DNA of 64,000 nt from Pezicula radicicola. Taxonomy: Eukaryota; Ascomycota; Leotiomycetes; Helotiales; Dermateaceae. Location: contig PDUO01000064.1 in the NCBI GenBank assembly GCA_003008705.1, forward strand, positions 124,001 through 188,000. The letters are read 5' to 3'. Of the stretch, positions 45,108 to 56,810 are shown piece by piece (the first letter of the stretch is position 1; each line of letters starts with the position of its first letter). The position numbers and the translations under genes are program-made. The notes under the pieces are model-generated. The model did not search any database. It saw nothing but the letters and a program-made list of their open reading frames with translations, and was not told where the DNA came from.

Positions 45108-48100
45108 ATGCCCGGCGAAATTATCGACAGACCTAATCCTAGGGCTTTGCCTTCCCATATACCAGATTCTGTTCTCTCGTTGGCTGTGGAGTTGGAGAAG
45201 TTGCAAATTGACGAAAAGGATGTTAAGGCCCTGGAGGAATTTCGGAGGGCTAGTAATTATATCGCTGCCGGTAATTTCTTCTCTTTCTTTTCTGTGGGAA
45301 CTTTTATGGTGGATTGGGAATGAAAGAAGAGAGGTTGGCTAATTTGTTTGCCCACAAGCTATGATTTTTCTTAGTGACAATGCTCTTTTAGAGAGAGATC
45401 TTAGTTTCGAGGATATTAAGCCCAGGTATGAATCGTAATTCAAGAATATTACTATGCTTGGGATTCTGACAGAACGGTAGATTACTAGGTCATTGGGGAA
45501 CCTGTCCTGGTACGTATGACCTCTTTCATACTCTAAAACCAGCATTAACAAAACCCCAGGGCTCACGTTAGTCTACGCCCATCTCAACTACCTGCAACGC
45601 AAAAACAACGTCGATCTCCTCTATGTCGTAGGACCCGGTCACGGAGCCCCAGCAATCCTCGCCTCACTATGGCTAGAAGGAAGTCTAGAACGCTTCTACC
45701 CTCAATACAGCCGAAACAAAAAAGGTCTTCAGAATCTCATAACTGGTTTCAGTACTCCGAATGGGTTCCCCAGTCATATTAATGCCGAGACTCCTGGTGC
45801 TATTCATGAGGGCGGTGAGTTGGGTTATGCTTTGGCTGTTGCTTTTGGTGCTGTTATGGATAAACCTGATTTGGTTGTTGCTTGTGTTGTTGGTGATGGC
45901 GAGGCTGAGAGTGGTCCTACTGCTGGGTGAGTTCTCTTTTTTGTTATTGTTAGTCTTTAGTTTTACTGTATGAGGGATGCTGACTTTTGTAGTGCTTGGG
46001 TTAGTGAACACTGTTCCCTTTTGAATGCGTTTTAGAATCCTACATCTGCGATGCTTGGTATATGAATCTTAGTGGATTTATTGGTAGCTAGCTATTGAGT
46101 TGCTCAAGTCGAGCGAGTTATTCAGACTCAGGTAGTGACTGGAAGGACGGTGTTAAGTTTCCCACTTCCCGAATTTCTTCTTCCCCTAGTCCTCTACGAC
46201 AGTAGCCTCAGGTATTGGTACATCTGATAGTTGATGTTAATTTTATATGGGCTTTTTATTACGGCTTTGAGCCGAGTAGCGGTACAAGGTATGATGGAAC
46301 TTTTTAGCTAATCTTGACATAGCATGCTGCAAAATATATCGACCCAGCAGAATCCGGCGCCGTCATTCCCATAGTCCACGTAAATGGCTTCAAGATTTCT
46401 GAACGCACAATCTACGGATGTATGGACGACAAAGAAATGGTAGCCCTTTTTACAGGGTATGGATACCAGTGCAGATTTGTCGAAGATCTGGAAGACATTG
46501 TGAGTCAACTCATCTTTTTAACAACCACACATAACGTTAATTCTTACCAGGACCGAGATCTCGCAGCTAGCATGCAATGGGCTCTAGATGAGATTCGCAA
46601 GATTCAAACAGCAGCTAGATCAGGAAAGCCTATCATGAAACCCCGAGTAAGTCATGCCTCATTCATGACAGGCAAGGACAGGTGATTGACTATATGGGAC
46701 CAAAGTGGCCAGTTTTGATCATGCGAACACCAAAGGGCTGGAGTGGACCCAAAAAAGTAGACGGAGAATTCGTCGAAGGGTCATTTCATGCCCATCAGGT
46801 TCCTCTAATGGCAGCCAAGACCAGCAAAACTCAACTAGCTGATCTTCAAGAATGGCTGTTGTCTTACGTTCCATCCGAACTCTTCACAAAAGATGGCGAC
46901 GTAATAGATTCCGTCAAGAGCATCATCCCAGAGAAACCAGAGGATAGACTCGGCCAACGTGTTGAAGCATACAACTGCCATGAAAAACTCAAGGTACCAG
47001 ACTGGAAAAAGTTTGGTGCTGAGCAGGGAAGTGAAGTTTCTTGTATGAAAGCAACAGGTGAATTATTGGATCAAACCTTAGTTGATAATCCAAGATCTCT
47101 GAGAATCTTTTCTCCGGATGAGTTGGTCAGCAATAAGCTCGATGCTGTGTTCAATCACACTGGACGCGATTTCCAATGGGATGAATTTTCGCATGCTAAA
47201 GGTGGCCGGGTTATTGAGATTTTGAGTGAACACACTTGTCAGGGAATGCTTCAAGGTAAATCTTTTAGTCTTTCCTTCTATATTCTTGGACTTAGCTTAT
47301 GCTTAATAGGCTACACCTTAACTGGCCGAACTGGCGTCTTCCCCAGTTACGAGAGCTTCCTCGGTATAATCCATACTATGATGGTACAATACAGCAAGTT
47401 CAATAAGATGGCCAGGGAGACCACCTGGAGAACTGACATCTCAAGTATCAATTACATCGAGACTTCTACCTGGACCCGACAAGAGCATAATGGCTTCTCT
47501 CACCAGAATCCTTCATTCATTGGTGCAGTGCTCAATCTCAAGGCTAGCGCTGCTCGTGTCTATCTCCCACCTGATGCCGTAAGTTTGTTTTGAAGGGTAA
47601 GGGGATGAAATAGCTAATTTGGTTGTAGAACACGTTCCTCTCAACAGTAGCACACTGTTTACGATCAAAGAACTATGTAAACCTTATGGTCGGATCTAAA
47701 CAACCACAACCCGTATTCCTTTCCGTCGAAGAAGCAGATAAGCACTGTCAAGCCGGTGCTAGCATCTGGAAATTTGCAAGCACAGATGACGGCTTAGATC
47801 CAGACGTAGTACTAGTTGGAATCGGATCCGAACTAACCTTCGAAGTAATAGCCGCCTCCGCAATGCTAAAACGAAAATGTCCCTCACTGCGAATCCGTGT
47901 AGTAAACGTAACCGACCTAATGATACTCGAAGCCGAAACCCTTCATCCCCACTCCCTTACGAACTCAGAATTCTCTGCTCTCTTCACACCAGATAAACCA
48001 ATTCATTTCAACTACCATGGTTATTCTAATGAGATAAAAGGATTACTTTTTGGAAGAGAGGCTTTAGATCGTGTTACGATTGAATGTTATAATGAAGAAG

Positions 48101-48636
48101 GAAGCACTACTACTCCTTTTGACATGATGTTACGCAATAATGTTAGCAGGTTTGATGTTATGGAATATGCTATTAAGGGGGCTGCGGTGAGGAATGAAAA
48201 GGTTAGATTGGACATGACGGAGCTTTTGGCGGATGTTAGACATTCGAGGAGTAAGGTCCGGGAGTATATTATGAGCACTGGTAGAGGTATGTTTTTCTAT
48301 TTCTACTTTTTTTTCTTCTTACCTTGTTATACTTTTGGAAGAGAGGTCTTTGAGTGGGAGGTTGGTAGGAAGAGGCCATGGTGATTCGGTCATTATGAGT
48401 TGTATACTCACACAGCTCTGAGTCAGTATACAACAAATAATAACCCACTCCTCAGACTCTCCCCTTCTTCTCACTCCAGAAGCAATCATCAGACATTCCA
48501 CAAACTAACGTACATTTACGTACTAGATCCAGATGGAACCTTCGACGTCCCTCGTTTCGAAGGTACTGCGTTTGATGGCGGTGCTACGGATAAGCGGAAT
48601 GAGGGATCAAAAGAAGATGGGTTTTTCGTTAATTGA
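45108..48636 (+). CDS. Xylulose-5-phosphate/fructose-6-phosphate phosphoketolase
   Basis: A thiamine-diphosphate enzyme that cleaves xylulose-5-P (or fructose-6-P) with phosphate into acetyl-P and an aldose phosphate. I read eleven exons: 45108-45270, 45359-45425, 45481-45509, 45560-45926, 45993-45999, 46323-46499, 46551-46646, 46706-47255, 47310-47578, 47629-48286 and 48527-48636, giving 830 residues. Exon 5 is a 7-nt microexon that completes GPTAGAW before HAAKYIDPAESGAV. Motifs: LLGHWGTCPGLTLVYAHLN, EGGELGYALAVAFGA (signature 1), VVGDGEAESGP (signature 2, cofactor site), ILHVN-like PIVHVNGFKISERTI, FHAHQVPL, GRTGVFPSYESF and NVTDLMIL in the C-terminal domain. It lies divergent to acetate kinase, so acetyl-P can go straight to acetate and ATP. 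Introns are 50-90 nt except one of 323 nt and one of 240 nt. Confidence 0.92.
45993..45999 (+). other. 7-nt microexon of the phosphoketolase gene
   Basis: TGCTTGG is flanked by GACTTTTGTAG (branch GCTGAC just upstream) and GTTAGT. With GG from the previous exon it gives Gly-Ala-Trp, and frame and family sequence are restored only if it is included. Confidence 0.75.
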
Positions 48637-49052
48637 AGTTTCACTACCTTAGCTTCTCTTATATTTGGGCGAGTGGGAGTTGCTTTTCTGTATATCTTAT
48701 GTCTACTTTCTGTCCATTTTCTTCAAATGTCTTGCGTACCAAGTTTAAGGTAGGTTATTCAATTACTCGCTACCCCTTTAATTTACCCCTATCTCTAAGC
48801 GACAGAAAGCGTTTCCCAATTACAACAGACAAAATGAATGGAATATTGCTTTATATAGCAAAGTTAAGTATTAAGAAAATTTCAACGTAAAATAAATCAT
48901 CCAAGTGCTTTATTCTTTGAAGTGAAAACATACTGTAGTATAATTTCAGATGGATATATACCTAATAGGAGATAACAGGCAATTTGAACAATACCCTATT
49001 ATCTACATAGAAGAGAAAAAGTAGATAAAAGCTCCTCTCTATCATTACATTA
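48637..49052. other. Convergent intergenic region
   Basis: 3' flanks of the phosphoketolase and membrane-protein genes. It is AT-rich and no other feature is seen. Confidence 0.5.
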
Positions 49053-50128
49053 TTACGTTGGTAGTTCCCTAAGCTCCCGAATCTGATGACTATCTATTTC
49101 CACCGGCGACATCAAGGGATCCGGCTTCCGAGTTGAGTTTTGGCCGTTAACTTCGCTCAACTCTGTAGGATAAGTAGTTGATGCCGACTTGTCCTCCGGG
49201 GAATGGACCCCCATATAGGCGTCAGGCTTCTTACTCCTGTTACGTAGATGCCTAAAGTATAGCCATGCGACACCTGATAGTAGAGCTAAGCCAGCGAATC
49301 CAGCACCCACTCCAATTCCTGCCCGAGCCCTAGTACTTAATCCAGCATTATCCGACGATCCAGACGGTTCAGAAATAGTAGCGGTTGAAGTTGGATCAGT
49401 CGACGTAGCAAAAAGAGCTTGTGGTAGTGAAACCGTTTGATTTTCTGTTGCATTAGGCTTATTGCTACAAGGTGACGCATACTACTCGAAACTACGACAC
49501 AAATTCCCTTGTTAGTATCTCATTTTCTACCTCAAATGCTCAATCAAGAGAGCAGTAATAGGTACGTACAATTTCCGAGCACAACCAGTCCTGATATCTG
49601 TTGCAGACAGTCTGCGCAACCACCGGCATATTGCACAAACCCGCCTTTATTAGCCGAGCAATATTCATATTGTCCAGCTCTGGTACCAGTACCATTATCA
49701 TTAAGCCAATCCACATGTAGAATCTTCTTCAGTGGCCAACAAGTATCATTGCAAGCAGGTAATGCCGAGCCGTATGGATGTGCGAAGATGCAATTTTGTG
49801 TCGTGAATTTCATGTTGACTATATCCAGTGCTGTTAGTATACTATCTCTAGTATTGAGAGGAGATTGGGGGAGCTTACAGAGGAACCAGTAGATATCATT
49901 ATCTGTCGCATTTTCATATGCGGTACTGTTGCTTTCGCAATTGAGGCAATCGTGCATTTTCTGGCCTTGACTTGTATCGCTATAATCTGCGTCGTTGCAA
50001 ACAACATCTGACGCCTTAGTCTGAGCACTCCCACAGATCTGCTCGCACGACGAGTTCTCTGTGACTGAAGTGGTATACACGAAAATTATATGCCAGCAGT
50101 AGAGCAAGAAAATTAGGAGAAGAAACAT
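49053..50128 (-). CDS. Secreted-domain single-pass membrane protein, Cys-rich
   Basis: Exons 50128-49879, 49818-49566 and 49464-49053 give about 304 residues. The start MFLLLIFLLYCWHIIFVY is a signal peptide (first true ATG). The ectodomain has many Cys and Asn-glycosylation sites: SCEQICGSAQTKASDVVC, MHDCLNCESNSTAYENAT, NCIFAHPYGSALPACNDTCW and YAGGCADCLQQISG. A Ser/Thr-rich stalk leads to a membrane span, GIGVGAGFAGLALLSGVAWL, followed by basic RHLRNRSKK and a cytoplasmic tail. This layout is common among fungal surface proteins of unknown role, resembling sensor-like proteins. The last intron is uncertain: I chose donor GTACCT and acceptor TAG because they keep the frame. I cannot assign a family. 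Confidence 0.68.
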
Positions 50129-50676
50129 GATATGACTAGGGCAATAATAGACTTTGCGAAGAACCAAAACTCAGGACACATTGATCGTGAACAAAAGCTC
50201 ACGAATGGAGCAACTAAATATTTTTAATTTCAAGAGATCAAGATATTGTACGCAAACTCCGTTGGATCGGCAGCATTATACAACTTTGTTCAGCTCCAAC
50301 AATCACAAAATGCCAAGTTCTTGAAGTTCAGCTAGCTCGCTAATTTTCTGTGTTACTGTGGTTGCTGTAATTTAAGCGATGACTTCATATTAGCTCAGTT
50401 CAGCTTTACGGGTTATCCAATCAGACTGGACGGTTTGAGTCCTCTGAACTGGAGCTATCGCTTGATCTTTCTTGTCTGGTCTCCTCTCTACTATGCTTAG
50501 CCCTACGATCTTAATTGTATGTAAGGGAATGACATATTTTGGTTTTGAAGGTAGGCGAAGGATTTGGGTATAAAGTAAGTGCTCTCTACTTATGCTGCCA
50601 GTCAAAATTTTGTGCTTGAATACTCATACTATATTTTCCCTTTATCAATTATACTCTAATATACTCTGTTTTCAAC
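50129..50676. other. Intergenic, head-to-head with the GH79 relic
   Basis: AT-rich divergent promoter region. No additional feature is recognised. Confidence 0.4.
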
Positions 50677-52074
50677 ATGCGCTTCCATCTGTCATTACTA
50701 TTTAGTAGTCTCAGTCCTCAACATCAAAAGTATTTGGGCAGCTGATATCGTTACTGTTCCTGCTCCCGCATCAGTATCTAGTAATGTATCAAATCCAATC
50801 GAGCATTCCTTTCCAGGATATGCATTTGAAGGAAGTTCATTTCCTGCTTTTACAGGTACGTCTACGATACAGTACAGTACAATACCTTATTTAACCAAAA
50901 TCTTCCAAACTCAATCTTTACCTACATTCATTACTAAATAAGTAAACTTTAGGCAGTAAGGAAAATCCAAACACTTCCTCTAAAAATCTTCTCAAGGTGA
51001 TATCAGACAAAACAGGTGCACCTGCTCATATTCGTGTCGGAGGAACATCAAGTAATATGAACCCTCGATCACCTTGAATATATGGCATATGGAGAAAGTG
51101 TAGAATATGGTGAAAATCATGAATGAAGGCTTGATTGCTTGCCCCCATTAGGTGGGAGGAAGCCTAGGTTTATATATTAAAGGAGAGGCACCCAAAATGG
51201 GCCTAGATCCATACAAAATGAGGCATTTAAGGTGTCGATCCATTAATATAAAAATGGTGCCATACTGGGCCAGAATGGTCGGAATTAATCTGCGATTTCG
51301 GAGGGATCGGCGGGCGCCAGGGCCACCAGAAATGAAGATATATTAGAAACACGTGATTACAGGCCGACAAGTAAGTATCAGCATTTTAAATCAAAAACAT
51401 CACCAACGTATAAAAACCCAAGACCCCAAAAATTTCTAACTACAACTTGAAATTAAAAAGAGATCAATCTTCATACGACCCCTCTCAAACCCAACCCGTC
51501 AAAGTACCCGCAGGAGAAACAAACAAAGGAATCCCCAAAAACATAACCCTAGGACCCTCCTACTTCGATATCTTCTCCAATTTCCCAAACGCAAAATATA
51601 TAATCGATATACCATTCGCCAAAGAAAATCTCTCAAATTCCATCTCCTTTGTAAAAGGAGCACAAAACGCGATTAATGAATCTAATATCTATGCATGGGA
51701 AATAGGAAATGAGGTGAATAACTATCCAGGAAATGCACGACCGACAGGTTGGAATGAGTCTTATTATGCTACGCAATGGGGGACTTGGTCTAGTAACATA
51801 TCTTCTGCTCTTACTCTCTCCGATACGGGTCGGAGTCAAATTTATCAAGCTGTTACTCTTTCGTCGGGGACGGGTGCTAATCCCAATGGTCTTCCTGGTG
51901 GTGGGAAGGGATTTTGGAATATGTTAGTTTGGATTTCTATCTTTCATTGCTTCGTATTCTCTCTTACTTGATTTGATTTGATGGTTTTCTTCCGATTGTC
52001 ACAATATTTACTAATATTTTGTATTTGTGTTATAAAAGCGAAATCTTTAAAGATGGTTTAGATCAATATGAAGG
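50677..52074 (+). pseudogene. GH79-type glycosidase (beta-glucuronidase-like) relic
   Basis: The original gene encoded a secreted glycosidase. The ATG at 50677 opens MRFHLSLLF, but one base too many or too few near 50,703 throws the signal peptide out of frame; it resumes as SVLNIKSIWAADIVTVPAPA. After an intron at 50855-50954 the protein reads SKENPNTSSKNLLKVISDKT and HIRVGGTSS. A solo LTR (51056-51369) then sits on the splice donor of the next intron. The chain resumes at about 51,464 with QSSYDPSQTQPVKVPAG and contains NIYAWEIGNEVNNYPG, whose Asn-Glu pair is the acid/base motif of clan GH-A. The 3' part ends at about EIFKDGLDQYEG, and the rest of the catalytic domain is missing. It cannot give a functional product. 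Confidence 0.75.
51056..51369. mobile_element. Solo LTR, copy 2, inserted at a splice donor
   Basis: It starts TATGAACCCTCGATCACC and ends GATTACAGGCCGACA, flanked by AGTAA at 51051-51055 and 51370-51374. Removing the element and one repeat restores CAAGTAAGTATC, a standard 5' splice site within the GH79 gene. Ends and 3' part match the element at 24627-24904. It is less TA-decayed than copy 1, suggesting a younger or less mutated insertion. Confidence 0.75.
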
Positions 52075-52314
52075 TTTGTATTAAGACTATTTTTATGCAT
52101 TAGTAAGTAACCTACCTACCTACCTAGTCTAAAGTTTTTCTAAAAAATGATATTGAAATCTGTTGCTAAGAATTTATCAAGTTATCAAACGAAAGCAATG
52201 CCGGATTCTAGTTTACAACGCAAGTAAATATTTCGCATCAAAATTAGGTGTTTTTAATATTTCCCTTCTAATCTCCCATCCCAGAAAAGAGTCCCTCAAC
52301 TAATTCATTCATCA

Positions 52315-52545
52315 CTAGGCGAAGCTGGAGAGAATACTGGTGCTGACAGACATTGTCGCAGTTGTTCTGCTGGTGTTATGGGACAGGGCTGAGAATACTG
52401 AATACTGGACCTCGAAATCAAATCCGTCGTTGCCAAGGCCATACAGTGAATATGGATTTAAGATAAGCCACCAGGAGCCATTTCCGTGAGAAAAGTTGAA
52501 AACGCCCATTTGATGTGCCAATGATGTCGCATTTCCGCATTTTCA
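52315..52545 (-). pseudogene. Possible C-terminal fragment of an unknown secreted protein
   Basis: A minus-strand frame reads HQMGVFNFSHGNGSWWLILN and YGLGNDGFDFEVQYSVFSA, then a Ser/Thr tail ending ILSSFA. It looks like real protein sequence (Trp, Tyr and Gly rich), but no start or N-terminal part was found, and a stop lies just upstream in the same frame. It could be a relic or the last exon of a gene I cannot assemble. Confidence 0.3.
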
Positions 52546-53435
52546 CATTTTCAGGTACCGTACCAATGGCCAGTTCCAAGGAAAACTGTGCCGCATCATT
52601 GCATCAGGGCATCTCTGACGGGCCCAGAGATCCAAAATATCATGGTTCAGGGCTTCAATCGATCAATTCCATCCCAAGATGTTCCTTGGAGTCTGGTAAA
52701 GTAGTGTAGGTGAAGCTTGGCACTGAACTTTGCCATTATTTGGGGGATGGGCTTTGTAACATTCGCATCTCTACCCCCTGTCTTCCCCGGCCTTGGCACG
52801 CCAGCATCATGTCTCGTGCCCTATGATCTTTGACGACACCTTATCACCACCTACCGCCTTACCAGTACCAGTCTTCCACAGATACCTTCTAAATACAAAG
52901 GCCTTCTCCTTTTGAAATAAAACAGATCCTGGTAAGAAAGCGCTTAGCTGTAGAAATGTACTCAGATGGACTAAACTACCTTTTTCCGGATGGAGATGGT
53001 GGCTATTAAAGCAGCAACACTCCTGTGTACTGCGTTATTTGCTTGTTAGGAGTTCATTGTGAATAGCCATTTATCAAGATATAAGCTTAAGTAGCTCACT
53101 TCGTTCCAGTAAGTCATTTGATATATAGCTCTAATCAAAATGATCTCTTACAAAGCAATTTATACGGTACGCAGTTAGTATATGAAGCTCAGATCATGTC
53201 AATTATGAAAATACGTCAAATAACAATCACTAAGCTGCAAATTTAGCTGTTTGCACTCTCACCCCTCCCCTACACAGAAGAAATTTAATTTTGGTCATCA
53301 TCATTAGGTTTATTTACATCTAACCCAACACTAGGGTAGTTTTAGCACTAGAGACTTTCTTTCCAACTTAATCTAAGAAACATACAATAAGATGACAATC
53401 TCAGAGTTAATTCTTCCACTATATATTTCCTCCAC

Positions 53436-53737
53436 ATGTCCAAATCAAGTCATATTCTCTCTTCACTACAATTTCATTTCGCCATCAACTGCATTTGCTC
53501 AAATATAGCACCTTAGCTACTTCGTTTACTAGTAACGAACACAAAAACAAGTCTAATCACTATACTTCAATTTTCTACCCTTCTATATCTTTCCCTACGT
53601 TTCTAGACCGAGTCATATTCCCTCAACAAAAACTTCATTCTGTAATCAACCACCTTTACCTACAAACAGTGCCTTAGCTTCTTTATTTACCATCAACAAA
53701 AACAAAAAACAAATGCGATTACTGCACGACAATCTTC
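53436..53737. repeat. Diverged tandem duplication, unit about 140-150 bp
   Basis: The two halves share ordered words: GAGTCATATTC / AAGTCATATTC, TTCATTTCGCCATCAACTGC / TTCATTCTGTAATCAACCAC, GCACCTTAGCTACTTCGTTTA / GTGCCTTAGCTTCTTTATTT and ACAAAAACAA. Function unknown. Confidence 0.6.
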
Positions 53738-56655
53738 GTCCTTCCCTCTGATCTGAAGAGGCATACAGGCACCATACATTGTAGCAAAACCAAGAATTCA
53801 CATCCTACATCTACTTGATCCTCTACAAAAGCATTGATCTCGCGGCGAATTAAATACAGATTACGACGATTTCGGATATTGTTGTCATGAGGAATGTTGC
53901 TGTCACTTCTATGCCGACTCGGATGTTATTTTTTCGAAACTAGTTCTTTCTCCTGTTCTTTCTTGTAGACACTTACTGTAGCTGAGGTGATTTGCTCTTC
54001 AGAGGCTATAGATGTGTGGTAAGGTCTACTAATGCAGGCGGATTCTCTTGGCAGTCCAATGGATCTTTTGGCATAAGAGCTTGTCTTGGGTAGTGTACTT
54101 GTATTAGTGTCTTAGTTTTATTTTCGATTCTATGGTAGACCCTGTATACAATGTCTAGCAGGAGAGAAGTACAGGTTTTGTTAGATTTTTATGTTGGGGA
54201 GAGATGGTAAGGGTATAGTTTAGTATGTTTTTGTTTTTGTTCTTTAAGAACGAGTGGGCTTGTTTACGACAAGTAGCATAGAATCTAAAATACATTAATC
54301 CATCTAGGAATATTTTCTTGTTTGTGATCTAACTTGACTTTGATCCTCCTGTGCAACAAAATTAAAATAATATACTCCCATGTTGCTACTTTAACTCTAA
54401 CACTCTACATGCTATGATATTAGTTGGACTTCAATCTTCTATTTAGTTTAATTGAAGTTTATTATTCGTCTAAAAGAATTCAACAGAGTTTTTGTTTCTA
54501 CTATTTGTTTTGCCAATATGCAGACGCTGACGAATTTCTAACCAACTTCAAATCTGGAATCCATAGAGACATCCCGGTGTCCGGGGTATTCTCTTGGTTG
54601 GATCCTATTAGATTTAGTATACAAACATAGGTTTTAGTTTGCATTCTTTGTACAGCCTTGATCTGTGGTAATATGTATACTTTTAAATCTTTTTCGAGTG
54701 CTCTCCTGTTACAGCCTGCAGCTCCTCAAGCGAGGAAGGATAACAGTTAGGGAGAGTAGGTAGATATAAGTAGCTGTAGTGTGACTGAACAACTAAGTGT
54801 CTTTCTTTGTTAAATAGGATGCTATTGCTAGGAACAACATAAGCTCGAGCGGCTGTTAGCGCCAATTGAGGGAGGCACCTACCCATATGTTTAGGTGGCG
54901 CGAAATTCCTTCTTCGTTTCCCAATTCTATTAACCAAGCCATTTGAAGAATTCGTACAGCATTATGACTTAATTGAATCAGAGAAAGCGTCAGGCTAATC
55001 GAAAGCTTAATGCTTAGTTCCCGAAAGCTAACTACACTATCTTTACAAAGGCAGGATTAGAAGTCAGACGTCCTACTTGGCTTGTGTATACGTGTACAAT
55101 ACATTGTATTGAGTTTGTGTCGCCTCAAGAAAACCAACAACAAGACTCGCAAGTGACAACTGAACTTAGCCAAGATGAAAGCTATACATCTCTGGAATCG
55201 ACCGAAATACATCCTAAGTCTTTTTTAATACTTTGTGTTATTACATCTAGATAGGCTATATAATGCTCTAGAAGTATAGTATCCTTGGCGGCCTTGAGTT
55301 TATCCTCGATACGTTAGCGGTGGATGTTTGTGTCTAGGTGATGTTCAATTTCAATACAATACATTGTACTTGTACATCTATTTAGATACTTGAATGATCT
55401 CCCAACTTAGAGCTTCACCATGCGTCTCTCACTATCTCAAATCCTCACCAGAAAAAGGTTTCCTCTAACAGGATCAACTAGTTAGAACTTATATAACTTA
55501 TATTCCGCACTTCTCCTTCTGCGTAGGAGTGCCGTAGATGGAGTTGATCGCAAAAATGCTCATACAGAACCAGATGGGTATTTAGTCCACTAACCTTTCT
55601 GTCAATTCAATACTAGGCTTGTCTATAACTAAACTGGCAGTTGGCTTATGATATTGAGTTTCAAGTTAGGTAGGTATCTTACAAAATCTAAGTTACTAAA
55701 ATCTGTTGTCACTAGAAATCTTATGGGTATATTTCTCGTACAACGAAACACATTTTTACGAAAGATAGCGAATTTTTATACAAATCAAGTAGATCTTCTA
55801 GTAGAGATCGGATGGCGGCTGCCTCGAGAAGAGTAGGAGGCTGTGTGTAAGAGGGCAACTTTGGGCTTCTTTGGCTTTTTCTTTTGTTATAGAGGGAGCT
55901 TCCGAGGGCATACTTGGATACTAAGGTTACCTCGACTTTGGAGAGATTGTATAAGAGGGGGCTTTTGTAACCTTACTCTATAACTCGATTTAGTGAATTG
56001 AGGACTTTCCTAAATTGATAATCGAAATCACAGCTAGTAGTAGGAGTACTAATATGTTACCGAGATAGAACAGCAAATCAAGGGAGAGGAGTAAGCTTGT
56101 AGTACTAACTTTGTGTTAGTTACAGTTAATAAAATTTAACTCTCCGGGGCTTACTTAGAGGTTTACTTTGAACTTAGGATTATTAGGTTTCTTCGGCTAT
56201 TTGTAGTCTGTACTATACTAGTTTCAACAAGCAAGACTAAACGTACACTAACTTAAATTCTCTCTACCTAGATACACCTTGTAGAATCCATATATGTACA
56301 GCTATCTAACTGGTAGCTACTAGTTTGTGTTTACCATTGAAGTTCAAGCAACCAGAGGGGTTCTAGTAGTCGCATAATATTTAAAGCCACTTTAAATCTA
56401 CAAGGCGTAGGTAACAATAATCATAGTCCCTTACATTGCGTATTCGATTCCTAAATTTGTGCATATCTATGTTAATTACTGCTTTAATAGTATTTCGAGG
56501 CTACTAAGTTCATGCAGGAGTAAAGGTGGCACTGTAGACCTCTCGTGGCAGCAGGTAGCCGAACTTAAAGCAGAGAACGAGGCCCTTAAGGACTAACTCC
56601 TTTCCTGATGTCAAGCCACCTTCAGACGTGACGAGTATGGCTAGCCTGGCCTGGC

Positions 56656-56810
56656 ACGTCACCAGAAGCGGTCTTGGCAAAATGGGAAGAGGCTATCGGA
56701 TCCCACGGTATTCTATTAGCACAGCTGGCACGTCACTAGAAGCGGTTGTGGCGAAATGGGAGGAAGCCATCGCCATCGGATCCAACGAATATTCTATTAG
56801 CACAGCTGTC
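56656..56810. repeat. Tandem duplication, unit about 73-81 bp
   Basis: Both units run from GGCACGTCAC(C/T)AGAAGCGGT to TATTCTATTAGCACAGCT. The second has an extra CATCGC-type insertion and several substitutions. One frame reads GTSPEAVLAKWEEAIGSHGI, so it may derive from a coding relic. Confidence 0.75.
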
